Positions 44,487 through 52,635 of a stretch of 64,000 nt of DNA are shown here, piece by piece. The translations under genes were made by a program, and so were the position numbers. Under the pieces are notes generated by a model. That model had not been told where the DNA came from. It worked only from the letters and a program-made list of their open reading frames with translations, and did no database searches. This DNA comes from Ensifer aridi (GTDB lineage Bacteria > Pseudomonadota > Alphaproteobacteria > Rhizobiales > Rhizobiaceae), in the NCBI RefSeq assembly GCF_002078505.1, contig NZ_LUAV01000022.1:263484-327483 (forward strand), given 5' to 3'. How positions within the stretch are numbered: position 1 is the stretch's first letter; each line of letters begins with the position of its first letter.

Positions 44487-46330
44487 TGGGATATGACCCC
44501 AACTCTCCCCCACAAGGTCTTTTCCGTACTGCCCACGGTGCGGCCACGTCAATTTTCGGAATACTCGGCCATGCTTCTGATCAAGACATTGCTGCGATGG
44601 GCGAACACCTACAGCACAGGGGCCGCATGGCATATCGGCGGATCAACTCGTCTCTCGTGCTCGGAGGAACATTTTCAGATTCAAGGCATTTGAATGATTG
44701 GATCTCAGCAACAGATTCCATTATTTATTCGGGTCGTCCGTATGTCTCGTGCCATGATCAAGATGCGATTGAATTAAAGGACCTCTCCATTCCGAGTATA
44801 CTAATGTATACGTTAGATAATTCATTCCCGTTGCGCAACCTTGGTGGCTCATATGCGGCGGTACTCTGGAACAGTTCTGACCGGAGCTTAGCCATAATTC
44901 GTGACCGCTTCGGAATTGAACCGCTTTTTATAGCTTCTGGGCAACACAGACACGCGTTTGCTTCCGAGTACAAGGCGTTACTGGCTCTGCCAGATGTTCC
45001 AGCTCAACCAAACAGAACTGCGGTTGCGGAACTCCAGCAATGTGGTTTTATTTCGCCACGCTCATGTTTTTTACAAGATATAAAGCCCGCTCTTTGCGGC
45101 GGCATCACCTTTCTAGATATCCATGGCAACTCGTCCGAAAAGCGCGACTCGCTTTTCGCACCGTCATCCGAAGACAACTCTTTTGGTGGGACGTTATCGG
45201 AGTTGAAGCAATTTTTCGGGAGAGCTGTTGAACAAATACCTAAAAATGGTCGCAGCTTTGGTATCGCCCTAAGCGGTGGAATCGACTCAGCAACTCTGGT
45301 CGGAGCGATCCGCTCTTCACATCCCACTGCCCATCTTCACACTTTCACTGTGGGATATGGCGCTGACGACCCGGAAATCTTGGGCGCCGCGGACACAGCA
45401 ACATGTCTAGGCGCCTACCATCACAAGGTATACGTGTCACCGACGGCTGTATTTGATAGGCTCCCCATGGCTATCTACCACATGGAAGACCCGATCGGGA
45501 ATGACGAATACGTATGCCTTGATCTGATGGCAAAGTACGCTGGAACGGTCGTTGACAGAATTATTCTCGGAAACGGAGCAGATGCTATATTCGCCGGCAT
45601 GCCGCTTCATAGGCAAATATATGAGGCTCAAAACAATCCGGCGCTTCTAGAGGTATACCGGGCGCAATGGGCCTACGCATTTGAAGGAGGTGGATGCAAA
45701 AATCCGATTGATGAACAAAACCAGCGAGCAGGAAGAATCCCTCCTCCCGTAAGAGTTCTTCAATTCGACAACTCGGCATTGCGGCCACCTCCGTTTTCTC
45801 GGCAACGTCCCCGCCCCATAAACCTCGCCACTCATCTTCGCGCCGTCCTCGACGACTATGACGGCCGGATGGCGGGGCAACGTTTGATATTTGGAGCATA
45901 TGGGCTTTCCGTTGAAATGCCGTATTTCGATCCCCTGTTGGTGCAAACCGCGTTTCAATTTCCCGTAGAATTGAATTTTGAAGACGGTCGATCAAAATCC
46001 CTGCTACGCGAGTGTGCGCGACATTTCTTGCCCTCTACACTTCTGGATAAAAAAAAGAACATTCAAGCCATGCCGGTGAATCTCGAATTCAGCGATAGGC
46101 TCGATGCGCTATGCGATTTCTATCTGAAGCCAAACGACGTTGCTCGGCGAGACCTATTTAGCCCGAGCGATGTGAAGCGTCTTCGGAGAAAACGGCGGCG
46201 TGTTCCGTACTCACGCGGAGAGGCCATGCGCCTTTGGCAGGTCCTCGTGACCGAAATCTGGGCTCGCTTATTTCTTGATGGTCGTGGCAGGCCTCGGTCC
46301 AGCTCAGTTTTGACTCCAAGTGTCAGATGA
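44483..46330 (+). CDS. Asparagine-synthetase-like amidotransferase lacking the glutaminase cysteine
   Basis: A 615-residue AsnB homologue. The N-terminal Ntn-type domain is kept (SIFGILGHASDQDIAAMGEH, QHRG, RDRFGIEPLF), but the catalytic Cys that normally follows the initiator Met is absent, and extra residues precede it. It should therefore not release ammonia from glutamine. The synthetase domain has the ATP pyrophosphatase loop ALSGGIDSATL near residue 264 and LGNGADAIFAGMP, which keep adenylation plausible. The same loss is seen in beta-lactam synthetases and lasso peptide cyclases, which use an internal amine. The flanking small protein and methyltransferase suggest a small biosynthetic operon. 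Product unknown. Confidence 0.8.
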   Translation: MMGYDPNSPPQGLFRTAHGAATSIFGILGHASDQDIAAMGEHLQHRGRMAYRRINSSLVLGGTFSDSRHLNDWISATDSIIYSGRPYVSCHDQDAIELKDLSIPSILMYTLDNSFPLRNLGGSYAAVLWNSSDRSLAIIRDRFGIEPLFIASGQHRHAFASEYKALLALPDVPAQPNRTAVAELQQCGFISPRSCFLQDIKPALCGGITFLDIHGNSSEKRDSLFAPSSEDNSFGGTLSELKQFFGRAVEQIPKNGRSFGIALSGGIDSATLVGAIRSSHPTAHLHTFTVGYGADDPEILGAADTATCLGAYHHKVYVSPTAVFDRLPMAIYHMEDPIGNDEYVCLDLMAKYAGTVVDRIILGNGADAIFAGMPLHRQIYEAQNNPALLEVYRAQWAYAFEGGGCKNPIDEQNQRAGRIPPPVRVLQFDNSALRPPPFSRQRPRPINLATHLRAVLDDYDGRMAGQRLIFGAYGLSVEMPYFDPLLVQTAFQFPVELNFEDGRSKSLLRECARHFLPSTLLDKKKNIQAMPVNLEFSDRLDALCDFYLKPNDVARRDLFSPSDVKRLRRKRRRVPYSRGEAMRLWQVLVTEIWARLFLDGRGRPRSSSVLTPSVR

Positions 46331-46353
46331 GCGCAGCATGAGAGGAAACAGAG

Positions 46354-47157
46354 ATGAAACAAGATAAATTGGAACGCCCGACGGCCATGACGTTCGGTGA
46401 CTTTTCAGATGTAGCGCAATACTACAGCGAACGTCCAGAGTACTCTTCGAGAATGGTAGAGTGTCTCCTTTCCTATGTTGATTGCCAGCGGGAGAGTTTC
46501 CGATTTGCAGACATCGGCGCCGGTACCGGCAATCTCACTAGAATGCTGCTACGGCGCGGTCTCTCCGGGTTCGCCATTGAGCCCAATGCGGCCATGCGTA
46601 GCGAAGGCGAACGTCAACTTAGACACGACGCACGCATTCAGTGGAAGCCTGGAACCGCAGACGATCCAATGCTGCCCGACCACTCGGTCGACTGGGTTGT
46701 CAATTCGGGCTCATTCGACTGGGCAACGCCAAGTATAGCTCTCCCCCGATACCATCGTATGCTGCGCCCGGGCGGCAGACTCACCGTCATCTGGGATCTC
46801 AGAGATCTCCGGCACGATCCTATAGAGCGGGCGATTGAGGATCTTATTTATGGGATGGTTCCGAATCTAACGCGAGCCTATGTGCGGGTGGAGCAGCTGA
46901 TGAGCGAACTAGACCGAATTATAGTATCTACCGGTCACTTCACAGACGTTGTTTACATGGAGGCCGCTCATAGGGAGCGGATGGATTTGACACGATACAT
47001 GCGCGTGTGGCGCGCAGTCCATGACATACCAAGTCAGGTGAGCGCTCAACGATGGCATCAAGTCCTAAAGGCCATCGAGTCCGCTGCATCGTCTTATGGT
47101 GTTCGCGACGTTGTCTATCGCTCAAGAAGTTGGACGGCAGTTCGGTCCGATTCATGA
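46354..47157 (+). CDS. Class I SAM-dependent methyltransferase
   Basis: A 267-residue protein with a Rossmann-type methyltransferase domain. Motif I is FADIGAGTGNLTRMLL near residue 53, the acidic strand end is FAIEPNAAMR, and a later LPRYHRMLRPGGRLTVIWD segment follows. GAGGAAA precedes the ATG, 23 bases after the amidotransferase gene, so the two probably form one operon. Target unknown; N- or O-methylation of the amidotransferase product is the natural guess. A decayed gene of similar type lies convergent at 47161. Confidence 0.82.
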   Translation: MKQDKLERPTAMTFGDFSDVAQYYSERPEYSSRMVECLLSYVDCQRESFRFADIGAGTGNLTRMLLRRGLSGFAIEPNAAMRSEGERQLRHDARIQWKPGTADDPMLPDHSVDWVVNSGSFDWATPSIALPRYHRMLRPGGRLTVIWDLRDLRHDPIERAIEDLIYGMVPNLTRAYVRVEQLMSELDRIIVSTGHFTDVVYMEAAHRERMDLTRYMRVWRAVHDIPSQVSAQRWHQVLKAIESAASSYGVRDVVYRSRSWTAVRSDS

Positions 47158-47160
47158 CGC

Positions 47161-47600
47161 GTTCCTCGTCATCCCCCAACGCTTGTGGCGGCAATGATTC
47201 CGGTCCCGGGCGGTATCCATCGCTCGACGGAGGAACCGGGTCTTTTCAGGGTTCCAACCTCGCGCTTGACCATCTTTTCGATATCATGCTGCACCAGTAT
47301 CGCCGCGAAGTCACGCGCGTTCGAGATGATGGTTACCAACCGTCCTGTTCCAAGATCCGATACGCCTCACGAAACATCCGCGGTGGGGCGACAAACTGGT
47401 AAGCGTTGCCGAGGAGGACCCCGTTTGCGCAGGCGTCTGCAAAACCGGGGTCCTTTGCGGTGACCCAATCGAACCGGCTCTCGTTGGGTGCCAATTCGTG
47501 GGTCACTGCCTGCACCGCGGGATTTGGCTCGACGGCGAAACCATCGACGTCGAGATGGCTGAAAGACCTTGGGTTCAGCACCGAGTTCTAACACTGCCGA
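47161..47600 (-). pseudogene. Decayed SAM methyltransferase, paralogous to the gene at 46354
   Basis: The minus strand reads DVDGFAVEPNPAVQAVTHEL, AYRILEQDGWLVTIISNARD and HDIEKMVKREVGTLKRPGSS, colinear with the post-motif-I half of a class I methyltransferase. Motif I itself is lost by frameshift near 47560. Confidence 0.6.
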
Positions 47601-47689
47601 AGGGTTTCGTCACGAACTGAGTGAGGACCTGGAGGCGACGGAGGATACGGCGTACTTTGGAGAGCCATAGTGTTCTCGTTGTCGAAAGA

Positions 47690-48298
47690 CTACGAAAGGA
47701 ACGCCCTTGCGAGCAAGGTGCTAGAAGCTAGCGTGCTGTAGATCACTAGGCCGAGGTACATCGCGCGACCTGGAGCTGGGATCCGCAGGGACGACACATG
47801 AAGACCTGCGAGCAGAACGAAGGCCGTGACCACGAGCGGCGAGAACACATTTTCGGGCAGCCATGCGCGGACGAGAAAGAATAGGGCAAGGATCGGCAGG
47901 TCGTATGACAGGGGAACGCCGGTAAAGCTGCCATCTGAAAGACCAAAGCTGTTAAAGTAGCTGAGCCTAATCGACCCGGCGAGGAGCATGAGCGGAACGA
48001 TCAGTAATGAAGCGAGATTACCCTTCAACAACGCGAGGATCACTACGCTTGGCAGAACGGCGCCATAGATAATATCGGAGAATCCATCAAGGCTCTTGCC
48101 GATAGCGGCGACATCAGGGGAACGCCCAGGCGTTTTTCTTGCCAGAATCCCATCAAGCTGATCTGCGAGCATCGCCCAAAGACCGATCGCCGTGGCGGCC
48201 TCGATATCTCCTTGGAGTGCTAAATATATGGCGACGCCAGATGAGAGAATGCCGAAGGAAGTGACTGCGTTGGCGGGATCGATGAGGTAACGAAGCAT
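47690..48298 (-). CDS. CDP-alcohol phosphatidyltransferase family protein
   Basis: A 202-residue integral membrane enzyme with about six hydrophobic helices. The CDP-alcohol motif DG-x2-AR-...-G-x3-D-x3-D is complete (DGILARK, then GKSLDGFSD near residues 48-75), with a slightly longer spacer than usual. It would transfer a phosphonate or phosphate head group from CMP to an alcohol such as diacylglycerol. It is the last gene of the phosphonate operon, 236 bases after the nucleotidyltransferase, with GGAGAAC before the ATG. Together they suggest a phosphonolipid or other phosphono-conjugate. Ordinary phospholipid synthesis is the alternative. Confidence 0.8.
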   Translation of the reverse strand: MLRYLIDPANAVTSFGILSSGVAIYLALQGDIEAATAIGLWAMLADQLDGILARKTPGRSPDVAAIGKSLDGFSDIIYGAVLPSVVILALLKGNLASLLIVPLMLLAGSIRLSYFNSFGLSDGSFTGVPLSYDLPILALFFLVRAWLPENVFSPLVVTAFVLLAGLHVSSLRIPAPGRAMYLGLVIYSTLASSTLLARAFLS

Positions 48299-48534
48299 CT
48301 CGGTTCTCCAAAGACCAGGTCGTCAGCATGCGAGATCGCTGACGAAATATCCCCCTCGACAATGCGCAGATCATTCGCGTTTTTTCCATTTGAGATCGTC
48401 ACACCTGGCGCCGCAATCTGCGGCCTTCTGCTGATTGAGGCTGGATAGCAGTTCCTCTGTGTACGGCTCGATGACACAACCCCTGAAGATGTTGTGGTGG
48501 CGGGGGACGATCGTGCGGCGCAGGTGAGAAAGCA

Positions 48535-49350
48535 TCACCTCAATCCCTCAAGGAGTTCTGTGCGGACATGGGCCTTACAACGGTTGGCGAGACCGCCTGC
48601 GAAAAGTCTTTCGGCAATCCGCAGGTCGGCTTCGCTGTCGATCTCGAACCAGCGGGTTTCCGAGCAGTCGACCGCCGAGAGAGCAAGTCCCCCGCGATCG
48701 ATCAAGCTTGCTAGGATCTCTTCGACATAGGCCTTCATGGCGCCGGCCTGGATGGCTCGTCGCAACGCCGTCACCAACGAGGTGCGCGAGGTCGCGGGTG
48801 AAAATGCCGTGACATTGATGCATTTAAAGAGGTTGCTCGCCTGCGCGGCTTGAGGCGTCTGGTTCATGACGAACGCAGTCACTAGGCCATTGGCGTCGAG
48901 GTTCACCGCTGAGCCGCTCATGTCTGCGGTAAACGATGCGACGGCCGCAAGATTCTGGTCAGCCGACGAACGAGTGTGGAGCGTACGTTTCAGTACCTCA
49001 CCCTCAAAAAAGACATCGCCCTCAATGAACACTGTGTCGCCGGCAAGTAGTGTTTCGCGCGCCATCCACAACGAGTAAGCGCTGCCCGTGCGATCAAAGA
49101 CGGGATTGGTGACATACGCAATGTCAACATCTTTAAACCGATGGCCGCAAGCCTCTCGGATCGCCTCCTGCCTATAGCCGACAACGATCGTCGCCTTAAG
49201 CACTCCGTGGTCGGAGAGTTGGTTCAACGTGTTGTGAAGGATCGGCATTCCAAGTACCTCGACGAGCGGCTTCGGCACAAGGTCCGTATAGGGGCGTAGA
49301 CGGGAGCCAAGACCCGCCGCCAAGATCACCGCCTGCTTTATCTTTGTCAT
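48535..49350 (-). CDS. Sugar/alkylphosphonate nucleotidyltransferase (PntC/LicC-like)
   Basis: A 271-residue nucleotidyltransferase. The N-terminal AVILAAGLGSRLRPYTDLVP binds the nucleotide, and PKPLVEVLGMPILHNTL is the LicC/choline-phosphate cytidylyltransferase-type continuation. A metal site lies in FIEGDVFFEGE. Cytidylyl activation of phosphonates such as 2-aminoethylphosphonate by PntC-type enzymes is known and common beside PEP mutase genes. Here it lies between an aminotransferase and a CDP-alcohol transferase, so the substrate is likely phosphonoalanine or a derivative. GGAG precedes the ATG. Confidence 0.82.
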   Translation of the reverse strand: MTKIKQAVILAAGLGSRLRPYTDLVPKPLVEVLGMPILHNTLNQLSDHGVLKATIVVGYRQEAIREACGHRFKDVDIAYVTNPVFDRTGSAYSLWMARETLLAGDTVFIEGDVFFEGEVLKRTLHTRSSADQNLAAVASFTADMSGSAVNLDANGLVTAFVMNQTPQAAQASNLFKCINVTAFSPATSRTSLVTALRRAIQAGAMKAYVEEILASLIDRGGLALSAVDCSETRWFEIDSEADLRIAERLFAGGLANRCKAHVRTELLEGLR

Positions 49351-49377
49351 TTTGTTCTCCGCTTTGGGCGACTGGAA

Positions 49378-50586
49378 TCAGGCGGCGGACTGACGATTCT
49401 TCAGTGAATTGAGCGTGTCGACCACCTTCTCGAGCGCAGGGATCAACCGCTCGGGCGGGGCGCCAAACGAAAGACGTAGACCATCCGGGTCGCCAAACGT
49501 TGATCCCGCAACCGAGGCCACGCCGGCCTCTTCAAGCAGAAGTCGTGAAATGTCGCTCCCGGTGCGGACAGAGCTGCCGGCGGGTAGTTTCGCGAGCAAT
49601 CCGCTCAGATCGAGATAGAAGAAGAATGATCCATCGGCCTGCGGCGCAGCAACGTCGACAAGCCCCGACAGCATCTTGAGGCCGTCCTGGCGCGCCTTCG
49701 CCAGCCGTTCATGCATCTCTCGCTCGAATGTCCCGTCCGAAACGGAAAGGTGATGCAAGATCGCGTGCTGAGCGATCACATTGGCATTTGACGTCGTATG
49801 GCTTTGGAGCTTCCGTGCTGCAGAAACGATTTCCGGAGGCGCAGCGAAGTACCCGAGACGCCATCCTGTGACCGCGAGTTCTTTCGAGAAGGCGTTGACC
49901 AGAACTGTCCGCGTCCGGATGCCGGGATGACTTGTGACAATCGATTCGGGCCCTTTACCGCTGAAAACGAAGTTCGAATAGCATTCGTCCGAAATGATCC
50001 ATAGTTTGTAGCCAATGGCCAGGTCGCCCATCGCTTGCAAGGTGGCCCGGTCATAAACTGCGCCCGTCGGATTGTTCGGCGAATTGAGAATAATTGCCTT
50101 CGTTCGCGAGGTGACGGCAGCACGAATGCTTTCGATCGACGGAATGTAGTCGGGCGCCTTCACATCAACGAATACCGGCTTGGCGCCAGCAAGCAGCACC
50201 TGCGACGGAAATGTCGGCCAGCATGGGCGGAAGATGATGACTTCGTCGCCGGGATCGAGAATCGCAAAAGCCGCATCGAGTAGAGCCTGCTTCGCTCCGT
50301 TGGTAACGGCGATATTCTCGGCAGTCCATGCAACGCGCGTATTCTTCGTCAGCTTTTCGGCAATGGCCTCCCGCAACGGCGAGACACCAATCGAGTCGGT
50401 GTATCGGTTGGTGCCGGCCTCGATCGCCGCGATGGCGCCTTCTCGTACCGTTCTCGGCGGCGCGATGATCACCTCGCCGGCGGCAAGATCGACAATCTGC
50501 CTTCCGGTTGCTGCGGCAACTTTGGCCGCGTCGCGAGCCGCTGCCGTGCCCGATCCCGAGAGTAGAGTCATCCTTTGCGCGAGCAT
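49378..50586 (-). CDS. Class I aminotransferase of the phosphonate operon
   Basis: A 402-residue aspartate aminotransferase-type enzyme. It has DLAAGEVIIAPPRTVREGAI, NSPNNPTGAVYD and the PLP lysine in NAFSKELAVTGWRLG near residue 235. AAGGAGG precedes the ATG, 69 bases after the PEP mutase. No phosphonopyruvate decarboxylase is present in the window, so transamination of phosphonopyruvate to phosphonoalanine is the simplest way to pull the unfavourable mutase reaction. It differs from the catabolic enzyme at 29895, though the two are from one family. Confidence 0.78.
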   Translation of the reverse strand: MLAQRMTLLSGSGTAAARDAAKVAAATGRQIVDLAAGEVIIAPPRTVREGAIAAIEAGTNRYTDSIGVSPLREAIAEKLTKNTRVAWTAENIAVTNGAKQALLDAAFAILDPGDEVIIFRPCWPTFPSQVLLAGAKPVFVDVKAPDYIPSIESIRAAVTSRTKAIILNSPNNPTGAVYDRATLQAMGDLAIGYKLWIISDECYSNFVFSGKGPESIVTSHPGIRTRTVLVNAFSKELAVTGWRLGYFAAPPEIVSAARKLQSHTTSNANVIAQHAILHHLSVSDGTFEREMHERLAKARQDGLKMLSGLVDVAAPQADGSFFFYLDLSGLLAKLPAGSSVRTGSDISRLLLEEAGVASVAGSTFGDPDGLRLSFGAPPERLIPALEKVVDTLNSLKNRQSAA

Positions 50587-50655
50587 GCGCGCCTCCTTAC
50601 ATCCATTTTTATTGGCGGTACCGTTTCTCGGGCGGACAGGCGTCCGCCAGCGCCG

Positions 50656-51567
50656 TCACCCAGGCTTTGGCAGATAGCGATCCTCGGCCGATGCCAATTC
50701 GTCATAACGCAGGAGATCTAACACCTCGTCGAGCGTGGCGACCTCAGGCTCAATCCCGGCAATGCTCTCCTCGGCGACTATGCGACCGCAGACTGCACGC
50801 ATACTGGCGACCGCAGCGCGCATCGCATGATTGGCCCAGATCACCGTCGAGATGGCTGCCTTCCGGTAAGTATCGACCGGCGTACGGTAATACTTCGTCG
50901 GCACGATTACGATCGGCAGCTGGTTCCATTGCTGCGCGAAGGCCAGGATTTCGTGAGCATCGCTCTTGCCCGAATGGATCAGAACCGCATCCGCGCCAGC
51001 GTCCGCGTAGGCGTCCGCGCGCAGCAGCGCCTCGTCGAGGCCATAGCCGGCGATCAGCGCCTCAATCCGGGCGACTAGAACGAGATCGTTCCCGGTCGCA
51101 TCTTTCACCGCCTTCAGTCGCCCGGAGAACTCGCTCACATCGGCGAGCGGATGGCGGCTGCCGACGAAGGAGTTCATCTTTGGAAACGTCTTGTCTTCCA
51201 GGCAGACGCCGGCGGCGCCGCGCTGCAGGAGTTTCGTCGCCAGCAGGCGCGCATTGTTGAAATTGCCGAAGCCGGTATCGCCGTCGACAAGGATTGGTAG
51301 CCCGCTTGCATCGGCCATCCGTTCCACAACGCCAACCAGGTCGGTCCAGCTCGCCTCGTTCGCATCGCGATAACCGAGCGCCGACGAGATCGAAAGGCCG
51401 GAAGCCCAAAGGCCTTTGAAGCCCGCCTGTGCGGCGATCGCCGACGAAATTCCGTCATGCGCCTCCATGAGAAACGTGAGGTCACTCGACAGCATCAACT
51501 CGAGAAGCGTTGTCGTCGGATCCTCAAGAGGACCTACCGGTTTGGGAATGTAAACGGTCTGGTTCAC
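50656..51567 (-). CDS. pepM: Phosphoenolpyruvate mutase
   Basis: A 303-residue TIM-barrel enzyme that converts PEP to phosphonopyruvate, the entry step to almost all phosphonates. The diagnostic loop EDKTFPKMNSF near residue 122 has the Asn-Ser pair of true mutases. Upstream are FLMEAHDGISS, GLWASGLSISSALGYRDANE and DGDTGFGNFNN, all canonical. The start is GTG at 51567: the nearby ATG reads only two codons before a stop, and AGGAGG is correctly spaced for the GTG. It is the first gene of the operon. Phosphonopyruvate hydrolase or isocitrate lyase activity is unlikely because of the EDK...NS loop. Confidence 0.92.
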   Translation of the reverse strand: MNQTVYIPKPVGPLEDPTTTLLELMLSSDLTFLMEAHDGISSAIAAQAGFKGLWASGLSISSALGYRDANEASWTDLVGVVERMADASGLPILVDGDTGFGNFNNARLLATKLLQRGAAGVCLEDKTFPKMNSFVGSRHPLADVSEFSGRLKAVKDATGNDLVLVARIEALIAGYGLDEALLRADAYADAGADAVLIHSGKSDAHEILAFAQQWNQLPIVIVPTKYYRTPVDTYRKAAISTVIWANHAMRAAVASMRAVCGRIVAEESIAGIEPEVATLDEVLDLLRYDELASAEDRYLPKPG

Positions 51568-51779
51568 TGCATTCCTCCTGATGAAAACTCAGAATGAATG
51601 TGTTTGTAGAGTATAGCAATAGCAAAAACTCAGGGTCATAATATTTTTCGGGCCATATTAACGAATATCAAGAAAGTTATTATATACGACACGCGGAATG
51701 TCTTGGTATATCCAAGAATATTTCAACAAATATATCGGACAAAGGCGCCTATATGCAGGCTGGAACCCACTTTCGCAGG
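51568..51779. promoter_or_regulatory. AT-rich promoter region of the phosphonate operon
   Basis: The sequence is strongly AT-rich. A dyad TCTTGGTATATCCAAGA occupies 51701-51717, about 134 bp upstream of the pepM start. A related dyad precedes the operon at 44181. No sigma-54 or pal-type site was seen. Confidence 0.4.
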
Positions 51780-51960
51780 TGGACCAGGGCAACCTGCGCA
51801 GCCAAGGTTCCTCCGCCGTGACCGATGCTCAGGCGAATGACCACGCGCTGGGTAGGCCGCCCGTGCCGGCACACTTGAAGCGCGATAAGCGCCTGGTCGT
51901 GATGTTGACGGATGATGAATGGAAAGGCTTGCATCCGTGTAGGAGGCCGATATCCACCGT
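51780..51960 (+). pseudogene. Ribbon-helix-helix-like plasmid protein fragment
   Basis: The frame VPAHLKRDKRLVVMLTDDEW resembles the start of small plasmid mobilisation or arc-type repressor proteins, but no helix-helix continuation is present. Confidence 0.35.
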
Positions 51961-52027
51961 CCCGGCATCGTGCCGGCAAAAGACACCGGGAAAGACCTGC
52001 CGAAGCGTTTTCCCGCTGTGGGGACGC

Positions 52028-52402
52028 TCATGGGTGGTCAGTGTAGTTACTGGCTCTCGTGTTGAAATCTCTTACCGCATCGTTGTAGTCGGATGTGGCC
52101 TGTTCAACCGCGTTGCGCGCTCGTCTGGCAACATCCTCGGCCTCTTCCGCAGCTTTCCGAGCGGCCTCATTGGCTTCATCGACTTCTCGCTGCTTGCAAC
52201 TGATGAAGTCTTCGATTTCCGACTTGTATGTCTCCATGTCGCTCTTGCAGCTGTTAAACTCCCATTCGTCTTGGAAGCTTCCATAACCATCGGCACAGGA
52301 TGGAGCGCGCGGCTCTGAGCAATAGGCCCATGCGCCCGAGCTAGCCAGCGAGGAAATTGCGAGCGTCATCAGAAACGCTGATGCAGCGATTTTGCTTTTC
52401 AT
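52028..52402 (-). CDS. Small secreted coiled-coil protein
   Basis: A 124-residue protein. It starts with a clear signal peptide (MKSKIAASAFLMTLAISSLA, cleavage near AWA), then a short Cys-containing part (YCSEPRAPSCADGYGS) and a long Ala/Glu/Arg-rich helix (EANEAARKAAEEAEDVARRA) likely to form a coiled coil. GGAGGGG lies just before the ATG at 52402; the ATG 30 bases upstream is less likely. Four cysteines could form periplasmic disulfides. Function unknown. Confidence 0.65.
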   Translation of the reverse strand: MKSKIAASAFLMTLAISSLASSGAWAYCSEPRAPSCADGYGSFQDEWEFNSCKSDMETYKSEIEDFISCKQREVDEANEAARKAAEEAEDVARRARNAVEQATSDYNDAVRDFNTRASNYTDHP

Positions 52403-52591
52403 TGCCCCTCCAAATGCGCCCGAGGGTATCAACGAACGGAAAACAAAAGGCTAAAGCCGCGGGTCGTATTGACTCGACCTCAGCGTTTCCGGTTTGATTA
52501 AATTCGATCAGCGCGTACTTGGGCACATGGTCCCCCAACCAGTGCCGTTGACCACGGATGTGCTGGCATCCGTATGGGGGGACAACGAGAA

Positions 52592-52616
52592 GGTCGGGCT
52601 TGCCCCGGCCTTTTTT
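52592..52616 (+). terminator. Rho-independent terminator-like hairpin
   Basis: GGTCGGG and CCCGGCC form a stem (one G-T pair) followed by TTTTTT. The polarity is for plus-strand transcription, yet no intact plus-strand gene lies just upstream. Confidence 0.5.
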
Positions 52617-52635
52617 GTTGGATCGCGCTGCGAGC

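Noticed and set aside
44181..46330. Lasso peptide biosynthetic cluster
   Set aside because: The cyclase-like protein fits, but there is no transglutaminase-like leader peptidase and no recognition-element protein, and the small ORF is long and lacks a typical core.
47052..47402. Plus-strand ORF of 116 aa
   Set aside because: It is the shadow of the methyltransferase end and of the minus-strand methyltransferase relic.
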